In this document: positions 1 to 8,115 of the stretch, one piece after another | Layout: every line of letters begins with the position of its first letter | How positions within the stretch are numbered: the stretch's first letter is position 1 | NCBI RefSeq assembly: GCF_003054285.1 | Contig: NZ_QBKS01000002.1 | Location: forward strand, 744,001 to 808,000 | Source: Litoreibacter ponti | GTDB taxonomy: Bacteria > Pseudomonadota > Alphaproteobacteria > Rhodobacterales > Rhodobacteraceae | Length of the DNA stretch: 64,000 nt | Direction: 5' to 3' | The notes under the pieces: generated by a model | What the model saw: only the letters and a program-made list of their open reading frames with translations | Databases searched by the model: none | Told to the model about the DNA's origin: nothing | Position numbers and translations under genes: made by a program

Positions 1-399
1 ATTGACCTCGCACCCGCCAAGACACGCCACAAGCGGGGCGGCGGCCATGCGGGTCATAACGGGCTACGCTCGATCCATCAGCATATCGGGCCGCATTACG
101 ACCGGGTGCGCTTGGGCGTCGGCCATCCCGGCCACAAGGACCGCGTCCCGGCCTATGTGCTGGGCGATTTTGCCAAGGCCGATCAAGACTGGCTCGATGA
201 TGTGCTGCGCGGGGTGTCTGACGGAGCGCCACACCTGGCAGAGGATGACCCTGCCAAGTTTCTCAATGCCGTCGCGCTGCGGGTGAACCCGCCCCGCTCG
301 TCCGACAAGCCCAAGGCCAAACCCGGCCCGGAGCCAAAGCCGGAGCCCGCCCCGGACGCCCGCTCTCCCCTCCAAAAACTGCTCGATCGGTTCAACTGA
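1..399 (+). CDS. pth: Peptidyl-tRNA hydrolase, C-terminal part (cut by window edge)
   Basis: Pth releases tRNA from peptidyl-tRNAs that drop off the ribosome. The frame is open from base 1, and the visible part has the family's GGGHAGHNGLRS segment followed by RLGVGHPG and YVLGDF, which belong to the C-terminal half of bacterial Pth. The last 40 or so residues are a Pro/Lys/Glu-rich tail, a common low-complexity extension in this order. The start lies outside the window. Its TGA stop directly abuts the ATG of the next gene, so the two are probably co-transcribed. Confidence 0.93.
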   Translation: MDLAPAKTRHKRGGGHAGHNGLRSIHQHIGPHYDRVRLGVGHPGHKDRVPAYVLGDFAKADQDWLDDVLRGVSDGAPHLAEDDPAKFLNAVALRVNPPRSSDKPKAKPGPEPKPEPAPDARSPLQKLLDRFN

Positions 400-1566
400 A
401 TGCGACCCTTGATCAAATGGGCCCTGCGCCTTCTCGCCCTCGTTGTCGTCGTCTCGCTTGTCACTGGCTTTTGGAAACGCGAGGAGCTGACCCGCTTGAT
501 GGCGGTCAATTCGCTCTTCGCCGAAGACAAGATCGTCGGCAACTTTTCGAACATGAACAAGGCGTTCCTGTGGACGGAGATGGAGATCCCCGACGCCGAA
601 CCGTCCCCCTTGCCCAATGGACCCGAAGCCACTTTGCCAGCCGAGACCGCAGACTGGATCAAGGCGCGCAGCGTCACGTCGCTCGTGGTTCTGAGGGACG
701 GGAAGGTCGTGCATGAAAGCTACTATCTTGGCACCGAACCGGACGACCGCCGTATTTCATGGTCCATCGCCAAAAGCTACCTTTCGGCGCTGTTTGGCGT
801 CGTTCTCGACGAGGGTGCGATCGACAGTCTCGATGATCCGGTCACCAAATATGCGCCTAGCCTCGCGGGCACGGCCTACGCGGACGCGACGATCCGGAAC
901 GTGCTGCAGATGTCCTCCGGCGTGACGTTCAACGAGGACTATCTCGACAAGAGTTCCGACATCAATCGCATGGGCCGCGTGCTGGCCCTTGGCGGCACGA
1001 TGGATGGCTTCACCGAAGAGCTGACAGACAGTTTCGCGCCCCCCGGCGAGGCCTGGAAATACGTCTCCATCGACACCCATGTGCTGTCCATGGTGATACG
1101 CGGCGCAACGGGCCGCTCAATTCCTGATCTGATGGCCGAGAAGATCATGGGTCCGATGGGGTTGGAGCAGCCGCCCTACTACCTCACAGACGGCGTCGGC
1201 GTAGCCTTCGTACTGGGCGGGCTGAACCTGACGACGCGTGACTATGCCCGGATGGGGCAGATGTTTTTGCAGGACGGTGCGCTGAACGGCCAACAGATCG
1301 TGCCACGCGATTGGGTCGCCGCGTCGACCGTGCCGTCCGCGAAGACCGCGCCGGGCAAGCTGCAATATGGCTACCAATGGTGGATGCCCAAGGACGCGCG
1401 GCCGGGCGAGCTGATAGCACAGGGCGTTTACGGCCAATTCGTCTTCATCGACCGCGAGGCGGGTGTCGTCATCGCGACCACCGGGGCGGACCGGAAGTTC
1501 AAGGAGACAGGCGTGCATGACAGCAACATCGCCATGTTCCGCGCCATTGTCGCGGCGGTGCGATGA
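400..1566 (+). CDS. Serine hydrolase of the beta-lactamase / class C PBP family
   Basis: A 388-residue protein with one N-terminal hydrophobic segment (about residues 7-24), so it is probably anchored in or exported across the inner membrane. The SxxK nucleophile motif is at S122-I-A-K125 (SWSIAKSY), and there is a YGYQWW segment near the C-terminus. This layout fits the NylB/esterase-like branch of the beta-lactamase superfamily, which hydrolyses small esters or amides. I see nothing that points to true antibiotic resistance. It starts immediately after the pth stop and overlaps the next gene by ATGA, which suggests a translationally coupled operon. The substrate is unknown. Confidence 0.85.
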   Translation: MRPLIKWALRLLALVVVVSLVTGFWKREELTRLMAVNSLFAEDKIVGNFSNMNKAFLWTEMEIPDAEPSPLPNGPEATLPAETADWIKARSVTSLVVLRDGKVVHESYYLGTEPDDRRISWSIAKSYLSALFGVVLDEGAIDSLDDPVTKYAPSLAGTAYADATIRNVLQMSSGVTFNEDYLDKSSDINRMGRVLALGGTMDGFTEELTDSFAPPGEAWKYVSIDTHVLSMVIRGATGRSIPDLMAEKIMGPMGLEQPPYYLTDGVGVAFVLGGLNLTTRDYARMGQMFLQDGALNGQQIVPRDWVAASTVPSAKTAPGKLQYGYQWWMPKDARPGELIAQGVYGQFVFIDREAGVVIATTGADRKFKETGVHDSNIAMFRAIVAAVR

Positions 1567-2594
1567 GCCGTCTGGCAGAAGCCCTGCGCGATCAAGCCGT
1601 GCATTGCGAGGCGCTTGGCTCACCCTTCATGGCGCGTCTGCTGGGCTTGCTTGCCGAGCGCCTGACGCCCGAAGGTGCGGTGCGCGAACGTCTGTTTGCA
1701 TGGGAAGGCGATCTGTCGCCACAAGGCCATTCCGTGCCGTTGCGCTTGTGCGGCGCGCTGCATGCATTGAAGATGCGTGACCCCGACGGGGCCTTGGCAG
1801 CGGTTTATCCGCCGAATAGCGCGTCTGACGACGCGCTCTGGGCCGCTGTTGATGCAACTTTTAAGGACGACGAAGCATTTCTGATGTCCTTCTTGGACAG
1901 CCCGCCGCAGACAAACGAGGTGCGCCGCTCCGTGGCGATCATCCCCGCCGCCATGGTGGCGCTGTCGAAGTTTAATCTGCCGCTTACCCTGTCCGAGCTT
2001 GGCGCGAGCGCCGGGCTGAACCTGAACTTCGACCGCTACGCGCTGTCGCTAAACGGCACGAGCTTCGGGGCGCCTGACCCTGCCCTTACGCTTGCACCGG
2101 ATTGGAACGGGCCCTTGCCACCGCGCCGCGAGATCCGTGTCATCGACAGAGCGGGCGTCGATCTGAACCCGCTTACCGGCCCCGATGATCCCGCGCGCCT
2201 GCGCGCCTATCTCTGGCCGGATCAGCCGGAGCGGCTGGCGCTCACCGACGCGGCGCTCGATCTGCCGACGCCCGACATCCACCGTGGCGACGCGGCAGAT
2301 TGGCTGGAAGCGCGATTGGCGCAGCCGTGGACAGGTCTGCATTTTCTGTTCCACACCATCGCGTGGCAATACTTCCCACCGGACGTGCAAGAACGATGCG
2401 CGCGCGCCATCGCGACCACAGGGGAGCGCGCGACGCGGGATCAGCCACTGGCGTGGTTCGCAATGGAAAATGACAATGGCGCAGCCGGGCGTGGGGCGGC
2501 GATGACCTTGCGGCTCTGGCCCGGCGCGCTAGTTTTTGATTTGGGTCGGGCGGATTTCCACGGCCGCTGGATCGACTGGACATATGAGGGCTGA
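1563..2594 (+). CDS. DUF2332 family protein
   Basis: A 343-residue cytoplasmic protein of no assigned function. The N-terminal run RDQAVHCEALGSPF and the central GASAGLNLNFDRY segment are typical of DUF2332 proteins. The latter resembles a nucleotide or S-adenosylmethionine binding loop, but that is inference only. There is no signal peptide and no transmembrane segment. The ATG overlaps the preceding TGA (ATGA), and the next gene begins 3 bp after its stop, so it sits in the middle of a compact pth-led run. The family call is fairly secure; the role is not known. Confidence 0.8.
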   Translation: MSRLAEALRDQAVHCEALGSPFMARLLGLLAERLTPEGAVRERLFAWEGDLSPQGHSVPLRLCGALHALKMRDPDGALAAVYPPNSASDDALWAAVDATFKDDEAFLMSFLDSPPQTNEVRRSVAIIPAAMVALSKFNLPLTLSELGASAGLNLNFDRYALSLNGTSFGAPDPALTLAPDWNGPLPPRREIRVIDRAGVDLNPLTGPDDPARLRAYLWPDQPERLALTDAALDLPTPDIHRGDAADWLEARLAQPWTGLHFLFHTIAWQYFPPDVQERCARAIATTGERATRDQPLAWFAMENDNGAAGRGAAMTLRLWPGALVFDLGRADFHGRWIDWTYEG

Positions 2595-2597
2595 GAC

Positions 2598-2975
2598 ATG
2601 GAACGTGAGCCATCCCTGAACGTGCTTGGCGGCACGTTGGAGACCTGCTCCAACGATCCCGTCACGGGCTTTTTCCGCAACGGGTGCTGCGATACCGGTC
2701 CGATGGATCAGGGCTCGCACACCGTCTGCGCCGTCATGACGGCGGAGTTTCTGGCCCTGTCGAAGTACCTTGGCAACGATCTGTCCACGCCGCGCCCCGA
2801 ATTCGGCTTCGCTGGCCTGAACCCTGGCGATCAATGGTGCCTGTGCGCGGGTCGTTTTCTGCAGGCCCATGACGAAGGGGCGGCCCCGAAAGTGCGCCTC
2901 TCCTCGACCCATCAACGCGCGCTGGATATCGTGCCGCTGGACGTGTTGGCGCAATATGCACTGGATGCGGCCTAG
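2598..2975 (+). CDS. DUF2237 family protein
   Basis: A 125-residue soluble protein of the DUF2237 family, which has no established function. Conserved signatures are the NVLGG start, the FYR-like GFFRNGCCDTG cysteine-rich segment, HTVCAVMT, and the GLNPGDQWCLCAGRF block near residue 75-90. The conserved cysteines and histidine could bind a metal, but this is inference. It is the last gene of the pth run. Its TAG stop is part of a CTAG that is also the stop of phoH on the other strand, so the two genes overlap tail to tail by 4 bp. Confidence 0.82.
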   Translation: MEREPSLNVLGGTLETCSNDPVTGFFRNGCCDTGPMDQGSHTVCAVMTAEFLALSKYLGNDLSTPRPEFGFAGLNPGDQWCLCAGRFLQAHDEGAAPKVRLSSTHQRALDIVPLDVLAQYALDAA

Positions 2976-3982
2976 CTCTTTGCGTCGGCCTTGTCGTAGG
3001 CCTCGATGATGCGGGCCACCAGCGGGTGGCGCACCACGTCCTTGGCGGTGAAGTAGTTGAACGACACGCCTTTGACGCCCTTGATCAGCTCTTCCGCCTC
3101 GCGCAGCCCGGACTGAACCCCGCGCGGCAGGTCCACCTGGGACCGGTCGCCGGTGATCACCATGCGGGAACCCTGCCCCAGCCGGGTCAGAAACATCTTC
3201 ATCTGCATGGTCGTGGCATTCTGCGCCTCGTCGAGCACGACAAACGCATTGCTGAGCGTGCGTCCGCGCATGAAAGCCAACGGTGCAATCTCGATGCGCT
3301 TCTCTTCGATCAGCTTGGCGGTCTGTTTTCCCGGCAGAAAGTCATTCAGCGCGTCGTAGAGCGGCTGCATATACGGATCGACCTTGTCCTTCATGTCGCC
3401 CGGCAGATAGCCCAGTTTCTCGCCCGCCTCGACCGCGGGGCGGGACAGGATGATGCGGTCGACTTTGCCAGAGATGAACAAGGAGACGCCCACAGCGACC
3501 GCCAGATATGTCTTGCCGGTGCCCGCGGGGCCAATGCCGAAGGCCAGCTCGTTCTTATAGAGGGACGTCACATAGTCCTTCTGCGCTTCGGTGCGCGGTT
3601 CAACTGTTTTCTTGCGCGTCTTGATCTCGACAGCGCCGCCCTTGAACATCTCGATCTGGTCGCCATCGCGCGCACCCGTCCCCTCGCCGGACCGGCCCAT
3701 GCGGATCTCGGCCTCGATATCGGCCATCTCGACGGGCTTGCCCGTTTCCAGCCGATGGTAGAGCGCCTCGAGCACTGTCGCGGCTTTGTCGGCCGCCTCG
3801 CCCATGACGGCCAGCTGGTTGCCGCGCCGCACGATCTGGACACCCAGAACCTGCTCGATCTGGGCGAGGTTGCGGTCAAACTCGCCGCACAGATCAATCA
3901 ACAATCGGTTGTCGGGAAACTCCAGCAAAACTTCTGCCGGGGTGGCTTGTTCAGGGGTCAGGGTCAGGTCGCTGGCGGCCAA
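2972..3982 (-). CDS. phoH: PhoH-like protein (YbeZ type)
   Basis: A 336-residue PhoH-family ATPase, usually linked to ribosome or RNA maturation together with the YbeY endoribonuclease. An N-terminal KH-like region (about residues 20-80) is followed by the P-loop GPAGTGKT (G151-T158) and the Walker B-like VVLDEAQNAT. In many alphaproteobacteria phoH lies directly behind miaB and ahead of ybeY. Here miaB is upstream but separated by two envelope genes, and no ybeY follows: the gene runs straight into DUF2237 on the other strand. The ATG start gives the usual family length. Confidence 0.93.
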   Translation of the reverse strand: MAASDLTLTPEQATPAEVLLEFPDNRLLIDLCGEFDRNLAQIEQVLGVQIVRRGNQLAVMGEAADKAATVLEALYHRLETGKPVEMADIEAEIRMGRSGEGTGARDGDQIEMFKGGAVEIKTRKKTVEPRTEAQKDYVTSLYKNELAFGIGPAGTGKTYLAVAVGVSLFISGKVDRIILSRPAVEAGEKLGYLPGDMKDKVDPYMQPLYDALNDFLPGKQTAKLIEEKRIEIAPLAFMRGRTLSNAFVVLDEAQNATTMQMKMFLTRLGQGSRMVITGDRSQVDLPRGVQSGLREAEELIKGVKGVSFNYFTAKDVVRHPLVARIIEAYDKADAKS

Positions 3983-4062
3983 TTGGCTCTCCTTAGTGAA
4001 TCCTTGGGATCAGGCTGCATGAGGGGCATGGGGCGTGCAAGAGCGGATCGGGTTCGCGCACG

Positions 4063-4091
4063 AAAAAAGGCCACCCGCGCGGGTGGCCTTT
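4063..4091 (-). terminator. Rho-independent terminator downstream of the small lipoprotein gene
   Basis: On the minus strand an 11-bp perfect stem (arms 4081-4091 and 4066-4076, loop GCGC) is followed by a run of six T (complement of 4063-4068). It lies 26 bp after the stop of the lipoprotein gene and ends that transcript before phoH, so phoH needs its own promoter or read-through. Confidence 0.9.
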
Positions 4092-4116
4092 GGAATTTTG
4101 CGTCAGACGAAAGCAC

Positions 4117-4443
4117 TTAGATCGGGTCGTTGACGTCGCGCGAGCCGCGGTAGTTGCCCGTCGCGTAGCCCGGAGGGGCCGCACCGGAGCAAACCGGCTT
4201 GCCGTTGCGGTCCAAACGCTGGGACAGGTAGCCTTCAATGCCGTCGTCGATGATCCAGTGGTCGCAGCCGCGCGGGTCGACCCAGATACCGGCCTCAAGC
4301 TGGCTAAGGTCCTTGGTGCCGCGCCCGAACAGGCCGTTGCCGTAGTCGCGGGTCTTGTCGCCGCTGTTACGCTCGCCGGTGATGTCACAGGCGGCCAGCG
4401 CTCCCAGGGCCATGGTGGCGATGAGTACGTTGCTCAGTTTCAT
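4117..4443 (-). CDS. Small lipoprotein sharing a WVDPxGCxHW domain with the adjacent OmpA protein
   Basis: A 108-residue protein with a lipoprotein signal (LGALAAC, cysteine at residue 19). The body, residues 54-85, carries WVDPRGCDHW, then an acidic DDG-EGY segment and RNGKPVC. The neighbouring OmpA-family protein has a clearly related block at residues 69-100. The two conserved cysteines could form a disulfide in the periplasm. It is probably in one transcript with the OmpA gene, which ends 12 bp upstream, and it is closed by a strong terminator. I do not recognise a named family; the function is unknown but likely concerns the outer membrane or cell wall. Confidence 0.75.
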   Translation of the reverse strand: MKLSNVLIATMALGALAACDITGERNSGDKTRDYGNGLFGRGTKDLSQLEAGIWVDPRGCDHWIIDDGIEGYLSQRLDRNGKPVCSGAAPPGYATGNYRGSRDVNDPI

Positions 4444-4455
4444 GTCATCGTCCCC

Positions 4456-5094
4456 TTAGCGGATACACTGGATTTCGACGCGACGGTTGGCAGCTTTGCC
4501 GGCCGCCGTGCGGTTGGAGGCCTTGGGGATGCGCTCCCCATAGCCGCGTGTCGCCGACACCCGTGCGCCAACCGAGCGGGCCACTGCAGCAACCGCGCGG
4601 GCGCGGGCCTCAGAAAGCCGGATATTGTACTCGTCGCTGGCGCGGCTGTCGGTGTGGCCTTCGATGATGTAGGCCGTCGCACCCGCAGATTGAAAAAACT
4701 GCTGCAACCGCTTCTTATTGGCGGAACTGATGTGCGCTCTATTCGTGGCAAAGAGTTGGTCCGAGTTCATCACGGCGCAGGTGTTGCCGCGGCGGCAGAC
4801 CGGCTTGCCATCCCGGGTCACGTGGGGAGTCATAAACCCCTCGAAGCCGTCGTCCATCACCCAGTGCTCGCACCCATCGGGGTCGACCCAGATTGTCGGG
4901 ATGTAGCGTTCCGCGCGCACCGTGGTGCGGCGCACGATCTTGCCGTTGGTCACCGTGCCCTGGCTGAAGCCATCCTCGGTGTACACGTAGGTCTGCTGCG
5001 CCTGTGCACCTGCGATCGATGCCGCAAGTGCCAGAGCAGCCACAACTCCCCCGCCCAATACGGAACGCAGACTCCTGGTAAGTTTGAGTGTCAC
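4456..5094 (-). CDS. OmpA family protein with an N-terminal WVDPxGCxHW domain
   Basis: A 212-residue exported protein. It has a signal peptide (residues 1 to about 32, ending AQAQ), a Cys/Trp domain at residues 69-100 (IWVDPDGCEHWVMDDG, then RDGKPVC), and a C-terminal OmpA-like peptidoglycan-binding domain (about residues 110-212, with IIEGHTDSRASDEYN and NRRVEI). The OmpA domain anchors the protein to peptidoglycan. The start is GTG (complement of 5092-5094), which places the signal peptide correctly. It leads a two-gene unit with the small lipoprotein that carries the same N-terminal domain. Confidence 0.87.
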   Translation of the reverse strand: MTLKLTRSLRSVLGGGVVAALALAASIAGAQAQQTYVYTEDGFSQGTVTNGKIVRRTTVRAERYIPTIWVDPDGCEHWVMDDGFEGFMTPHVTRDGKPVCRRGNTCAVMNSDQLFATNRAHISSANKKRLQQFFQSAGATAYIIEGHTDSRASDEYNIRLSEARARAVAAVARSVGARVSATRGYGERIPKASNRTAAGKAANRRVEIQCIR

Positions 5095-5426
5095 TGCCCT
5101 AGTCCTCTTGCCTGTTAAATTCGTTTCTCAGCCGCTCCGTGCCTTGCCTCAATGCCGGAGCAGTCATCTATATTTGCGCCATGCTAGCAAACTTCAGTGT
5201 AAATTAAAGAAGAAATTACCATATATAGTTGCCTATCCGGCAACAAACTGCGCTTTTTCCGCCATTTCAGGGGGTAAGTCTGTTGAAAACCTGTGGGCAA
5301 CATGTCCGCTTTGGCTCTCCGGCGGCTGGGAGGCCGCACATATTCAAACTGGTTTTACCCGCAGCAGGCCTCGTGCCCGGTGTTATAAGCCGTTCATTGA
5401 ACGCGCATCACCCGCGGCATCGTAGG
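5095..5426. other. Intergenic region with an AT-rich patch upstream of the OmpA gene
   Basis: No convincing gene. The stretch around 5180-5270 is clearly more AT-rich than its surroundings and probably holds the promoter of the OmpA/lipoprotein unit. I could not find a -35/-10 pair with good spacing, so no promoter is called. Confidence 0.4.
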
Positions 5427-5627
5427 TCAGTCAAGCAGGTCCCTGAGGCTCTCTAACTCGGGCCCTAACGGGTGATCAGGGTCTAAGATCATTTCGTCCA
5501 GTCGCGCCCTCACCGCGGCGGTTTCGGCGTTAGTAAATGGGCTGAGACGCTGGGACGACTCCGTCAAGCTCGGATCGAGCCTTAGCAGTTTTTCCGCCCA
5601 TGGCGACGAGTAGCTCCGCAAGCGCAA
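5427..5627 (-). CDS. Doubtful small ORF or gene remnant downstream of miaB
   Basis: The reading frame is open from just after an in-frame stop at 5661-5663 down to 5427. The inferred peptide looks protein-like (for example ETAAVRARLDEMILDPDHPL), but there is no ATG or GTG start. The first usable start is a TTG at 5625-5627 without a visible ribosome binding site. It could be a decayed fragment of a gene once positioned behind miaB, or chance coding potential in GC-rich DNA. I do not recognise a family. Confidence 0.25.
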   Translation of the reverse strand: MRLRSYSSPWAEKLLRLDPSLTESSQRLSPFTNAETAAVRARLDEMILDPDHPLGPELESLRDLLD

Positions 5628-5655
5628 AAGACTTGCGGCCCATTCCGGGTAGCCG

Positions 5656-6972
5656 TCAGATCAGAACGCCCTTGAGGGAGTTGGACGCGCTCGCTTCGAT
5701 CCGCACCCGCTGCACCGTGCCGATCATCTCCACCGGCGCGTCGCAGTGGACCGCGTGCAGGTAGTCCGATTTGCCGACCAGCTGGCCCCCGTGGCGGCCT
5801 TCCTTCTCGAACAGAACACCCACCTCTCTGCCGACCATGTTTTCCTGCGCAGCTTTCTGCTGCTCGGTCAGCAGTGCCTGCAGCTTGTGCAGCCGGGCGG
5901 TGGCGACATCGTCGGAAACCGGGTCCTTTTCTGCCGCGGGCGTCCCGGGCCGGGCGGAGTATTTGAAGCTGTAGGCCTGCGCGTAGTTCACCTGGCGCAC
6001 CAGCTCCATCGTGTCCTCGAAATCCTGCTCGGTCTCGCCGGGGAAGCCCACGATAAAGTCACCCGACAGGGCCAGATCAGGGCGCGCAGCGCGAATACGC
6101 TCGATCAGCGCAATGTAGCTCGCGCCCGTGTGCTTGCGGTTCATCGCCTTCAGGATCGTGTCGGAGCCGGACTGCACCGGAAGGTGCAGATAGGGCATCA
6201 GCTTGGCGCAAGTCCCGTGGGCCGCGATCAGGTCGTCGTCCATGTCGTTCGGGTGCGAGGTGGTGAAGCGGATGCGCGCCAACCCCTCGATCTCGTCCAG
6301 CGCCCAGATCAGGCGCGCCAGCGACCACGTGCCGTCCGGGCCTTCGCCATGGTAGGCGTTGACGTTCTGACCCAAGAGCGTGATCTCGCGCACTCCGCGC
6401 TCCACCAGTGCGCGCGCCTCGGCCAGCAGCCGCTCCGGCGGGCGGGACACTTCGGCCCCGCGTGTATACGGCACCACGCAAAAGGCGCAGAACTTGTCGC
6501 AGCCTTCCTGCACCGTCAGAAACGCCGATGGCCGCGCCTTGGTCACCCGCTTCGGCAGGTGGTCGAACTTGTCTTCTTCGGGGAAATCCGTGTCCAGCGC
6601 GGGTACGCCCTGATCCACCTGATCCATCATAGCCGGCAGGCGATGATAGGTCTGCGGGCCCACCACAAGGTCCACCATCGGCTGACGGCGCATGATCTCG
6701 CCGCCCTCTGCCTGGGCCACACAGCCCGCCACGCCGATCTTCAGGTCCGGCTTGTCCTCCTTCAGCGGCTTCATCCGCCCCAGATCAGAGTACAGTTTCT
6801 CGGCGGCTTTCTCCCGGATGTGGCAGGTGTTGAGCAGGATCATATCCGCCTCGTCCATTTCGGTCGTGGTATCGTAACCCTTGGCGCCCAGCGCTTCGGC
6901 CATGCGCTCGCTGTCATAGACATTCATTTGGCAGCCATAGGTCTTGATAAAGAGCTTCTTTACGTCGGACAT
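5656..6972 (-). CDS. miaB: tRNA-2-methylthio-N6-dimethylallyladenosine synthase
   Basis: A 438-residue radical-SAM methylthiotransferase that adds the methylthio group to i6A37 of tRNAs reading UNN codons. It has an N-terminal UPF0004 domain (KLFIKTYGCQMNVYDSERM), the radical-SAM cluster motif CDKFCAFCVVPYTRG (CxxxCxxC), and a C-terminal TRAM domain. Length and motifs fit MiaB rather than MtaB or RimO. The ATG start at 6970-6972 is divergent from the glycosyltransferase-like gene. The conserved alphaproteobacterial miaB-phoH order is interrupted here by envelope genes. Confidence 0.96.
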   Translation of the reverse strand: MSDVKKLFIKTYGCQMNVYDSERMAEALGAKGYDTTTEMDEADMILLNTCHIREKAAEKLYSDLGRMKPLKEDKPDLKIGVAGCVAQAEGGEIMRRQPMVDLVVGPQTYHRLPAMMDQVDQGVPALDTDFPEEDKFDHLPKRVTKARPSAFLTVQEGCDKFCAFCVVPYTRGAEVSRPPERLLAEARALVERGVREITLLGQNVNAYHGEGPDGTWSLARLIWALDEIEGLARIRFTTSHPNDMDDDLIAAHGTCAKLMPYLHLPVQSGSDTILKAMNRKHTGASYIALIERIRAARPDLALSGDFIVGFPGETEQDFEDTMELVRQVNYAQAYSFKYSARPGTPAAEKDPVSDDVATARLHKLQALLTEQQKAAQENMVGREVGVLFEKEGRHGGQLVGKSDYLHAVHCDAPVEMIGTVQRVRIEASASNSLKGVLI

Positions 6973-7096
6973 GATAAACCTAAGCGTGAGGGGTGTGGGC
7001 GGGTCCTACCCCAGCCCGCCCGATCTTGCAATTCACCCCGTGATGGCAGAGTTTGTCGCCAAAGCGGAAACAATAATTCGAAACAATCGAGCAGTC

Positions 7097-7957
7097 ATGC
7101 GGCACGCCTCCCTTTCCTCTTTCTTGGCCAGCGCGCCTGCCGCCCTGTCCCCCAAGGGCCCGTTCGCGCTGCTGTTCGTCGAGGACGCGGCGGAGGTCGA
7201 CAGCACGATCTCGCATCTGATGAAGATGGGCTTTCGCGAGGTGCTGGTGTTCGGTGGTGCCGAACTGCTGCCCGCGGACCGCGATGATCTGCATCTGATC
7301 GAGATGGACATTCACAAGGCCGACGCCTTTGCACGCACCACCAACAAGCTGATCGACCTCTTTCCGGGCGTTTGGATGCACTACTGCTTTAACGCCGAAT
7401 ACCTCTTCTTCCCGTTCTGCGAGACCCGCAACATCCGCGAGCTGATCGCCTTTTCGCTTGAAGAGCGGCGTTATTCCGTACTGACCTATGTGATCGACCT
7501 GTATTCCAACGATCTTGGCCGCGATCCGAACGCGGTTTCGCTTGAGCACGCCTATCTCGACAAATCCGGCTACTACGCGTTGGCGCGGTTCACCGAGGAC
7601 GGGCAGGCGCTGGACAGACAACTGGATTTTTTCGGCGGCCTTCGCTGGCGATTTGAAGAGCACGTCCCTTGGACCCGGCGTAAGATCGACAGGGTCGGAC
7701 TATTTCAGGCGCGCAAGGGGCTGGAACTGCAGGCCGACCACACGTTCAACGAGCCGGAATACAACACCTATGCCTGCCCCTGGCACCACAATATCTCCGG
7801 CGCGCTGTGCTCGTTCCGGACAGCCAAGGCGCTGGTGACAAACCCGGGATCCATGTACGAGATCCCGCATTTTTGGTGGAAGAATTCGGTGAAGTTCGAG
7901 TGGCACTCAAACCAGCTGCTTGAGCTCGGCCTGATGGAACCGGGGCAGTGGTTCTAA
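7097..7957 (+). CDS. Putative glycosyltransferase family 2-like protein
   Basis: A soluble protein of about 286 residues. It resembles a Rhodobacteraceae family often annotated as glycosyltransferase-like: an N-terminal alpha/beta region (FALLFVEDAAEVDSTISHL), an acidic IDLYSNDLG segment and a conserved C-terminal WHHNISGALCSFRTAKAL block. I cannot see a clear DxD with certainty, so the activity is inferred from family resemblance. The frame is open back to 6944, inside miaB. Starts at 7043 and 7097 are both possible, and I prefer 7097 because it leaves room for a promoter divergent from miaB. No strong ribosome binding site decides this. Confidence 0.6.
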   Translation: MRHASLSSFLASAPAALSPKGPFALLFVEDAAEVDSTISHLMKMGFREVLVFGGAELLPADRDDLHLIEMDIHKADAFARTTNKLIDLFPGVWMHYCFNAEYLFFPFCETRNIRELIAFSLEERRYSVLTYVIDLYSNDLGRDPNAVSLEHAYLDKSGYYALARFTEDGQALDRQLDFFGGLRWRFEEHVPWTRRKIDRVGLFQARKGLELQADHTFNEPEYNTYACPWHHNISGALCSFRTAKALVTNPGSMYEIPHFWWKNSVKFEWHSNQLLELGLMEPGQWF

Positions 7958-7973
7958 ATCTCTAACGTCGAAT

Positions 7974-7999
7974 TTTGAGTATTTTTGCCAAAACGAAGC
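7974..7999 (-). repeat. Copy 1 of a 26-nt dispersed intergenic repeat
   Basis: These 26 bases are an exact reverse complement of 27462-27487. A diverged copy (21 of 25 bases) is at 47066-47090. All copies sit at or just past a gene end. The core on the minus strand is CTTCGTTTTGGCAAAAATAC. The function is unknown. Confidence 0.8.
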
Positions 8000-8056
8000 G
8001 ATGGACGCTTTTCCGCGGACCACCTGATCCGTTTGGCTTTTCTTCCTCTACTCAAT

Positions 8057-8089
8057 AAAAAACGGCCCCCGGGGAGGGCGGGGGCCGTT
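8057..8089 (-). terminator. Rho-independent terminator of hsp20
   Basis: A 10-bp perfect stem (8061-8070 with 8080-8089) has a 9-nt loop. On the minus strand it is followed by six T (complement of 8057-8062). It lies 26 bp after the hsp20 stop. Confidence 0.9.
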
Positions 8090-8115
8090 TCGTCGTCTCA
8101 GCAAAAGGAAGAGTT

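Noticed and set aside
3026..4120. 364-residue plus-strand ORF opposite phoH
   Set aside because: A shadow of a high-GC gene; phoH on the other strand has all family motifs.
5284..5310. DnaA-box-like or origin-like sequence in the AT-rich gap
   Set aside because: Only one weak resemblance to TTATCCACA; no cluster of boxes and no replication gene nearby.
5746..7287. 513-residue plus-strand ORF opposite miaB
   Set aside because: Arg/His/Gln-rich composition typical of an antisense frame; miaB motifs are complete on the other strand.
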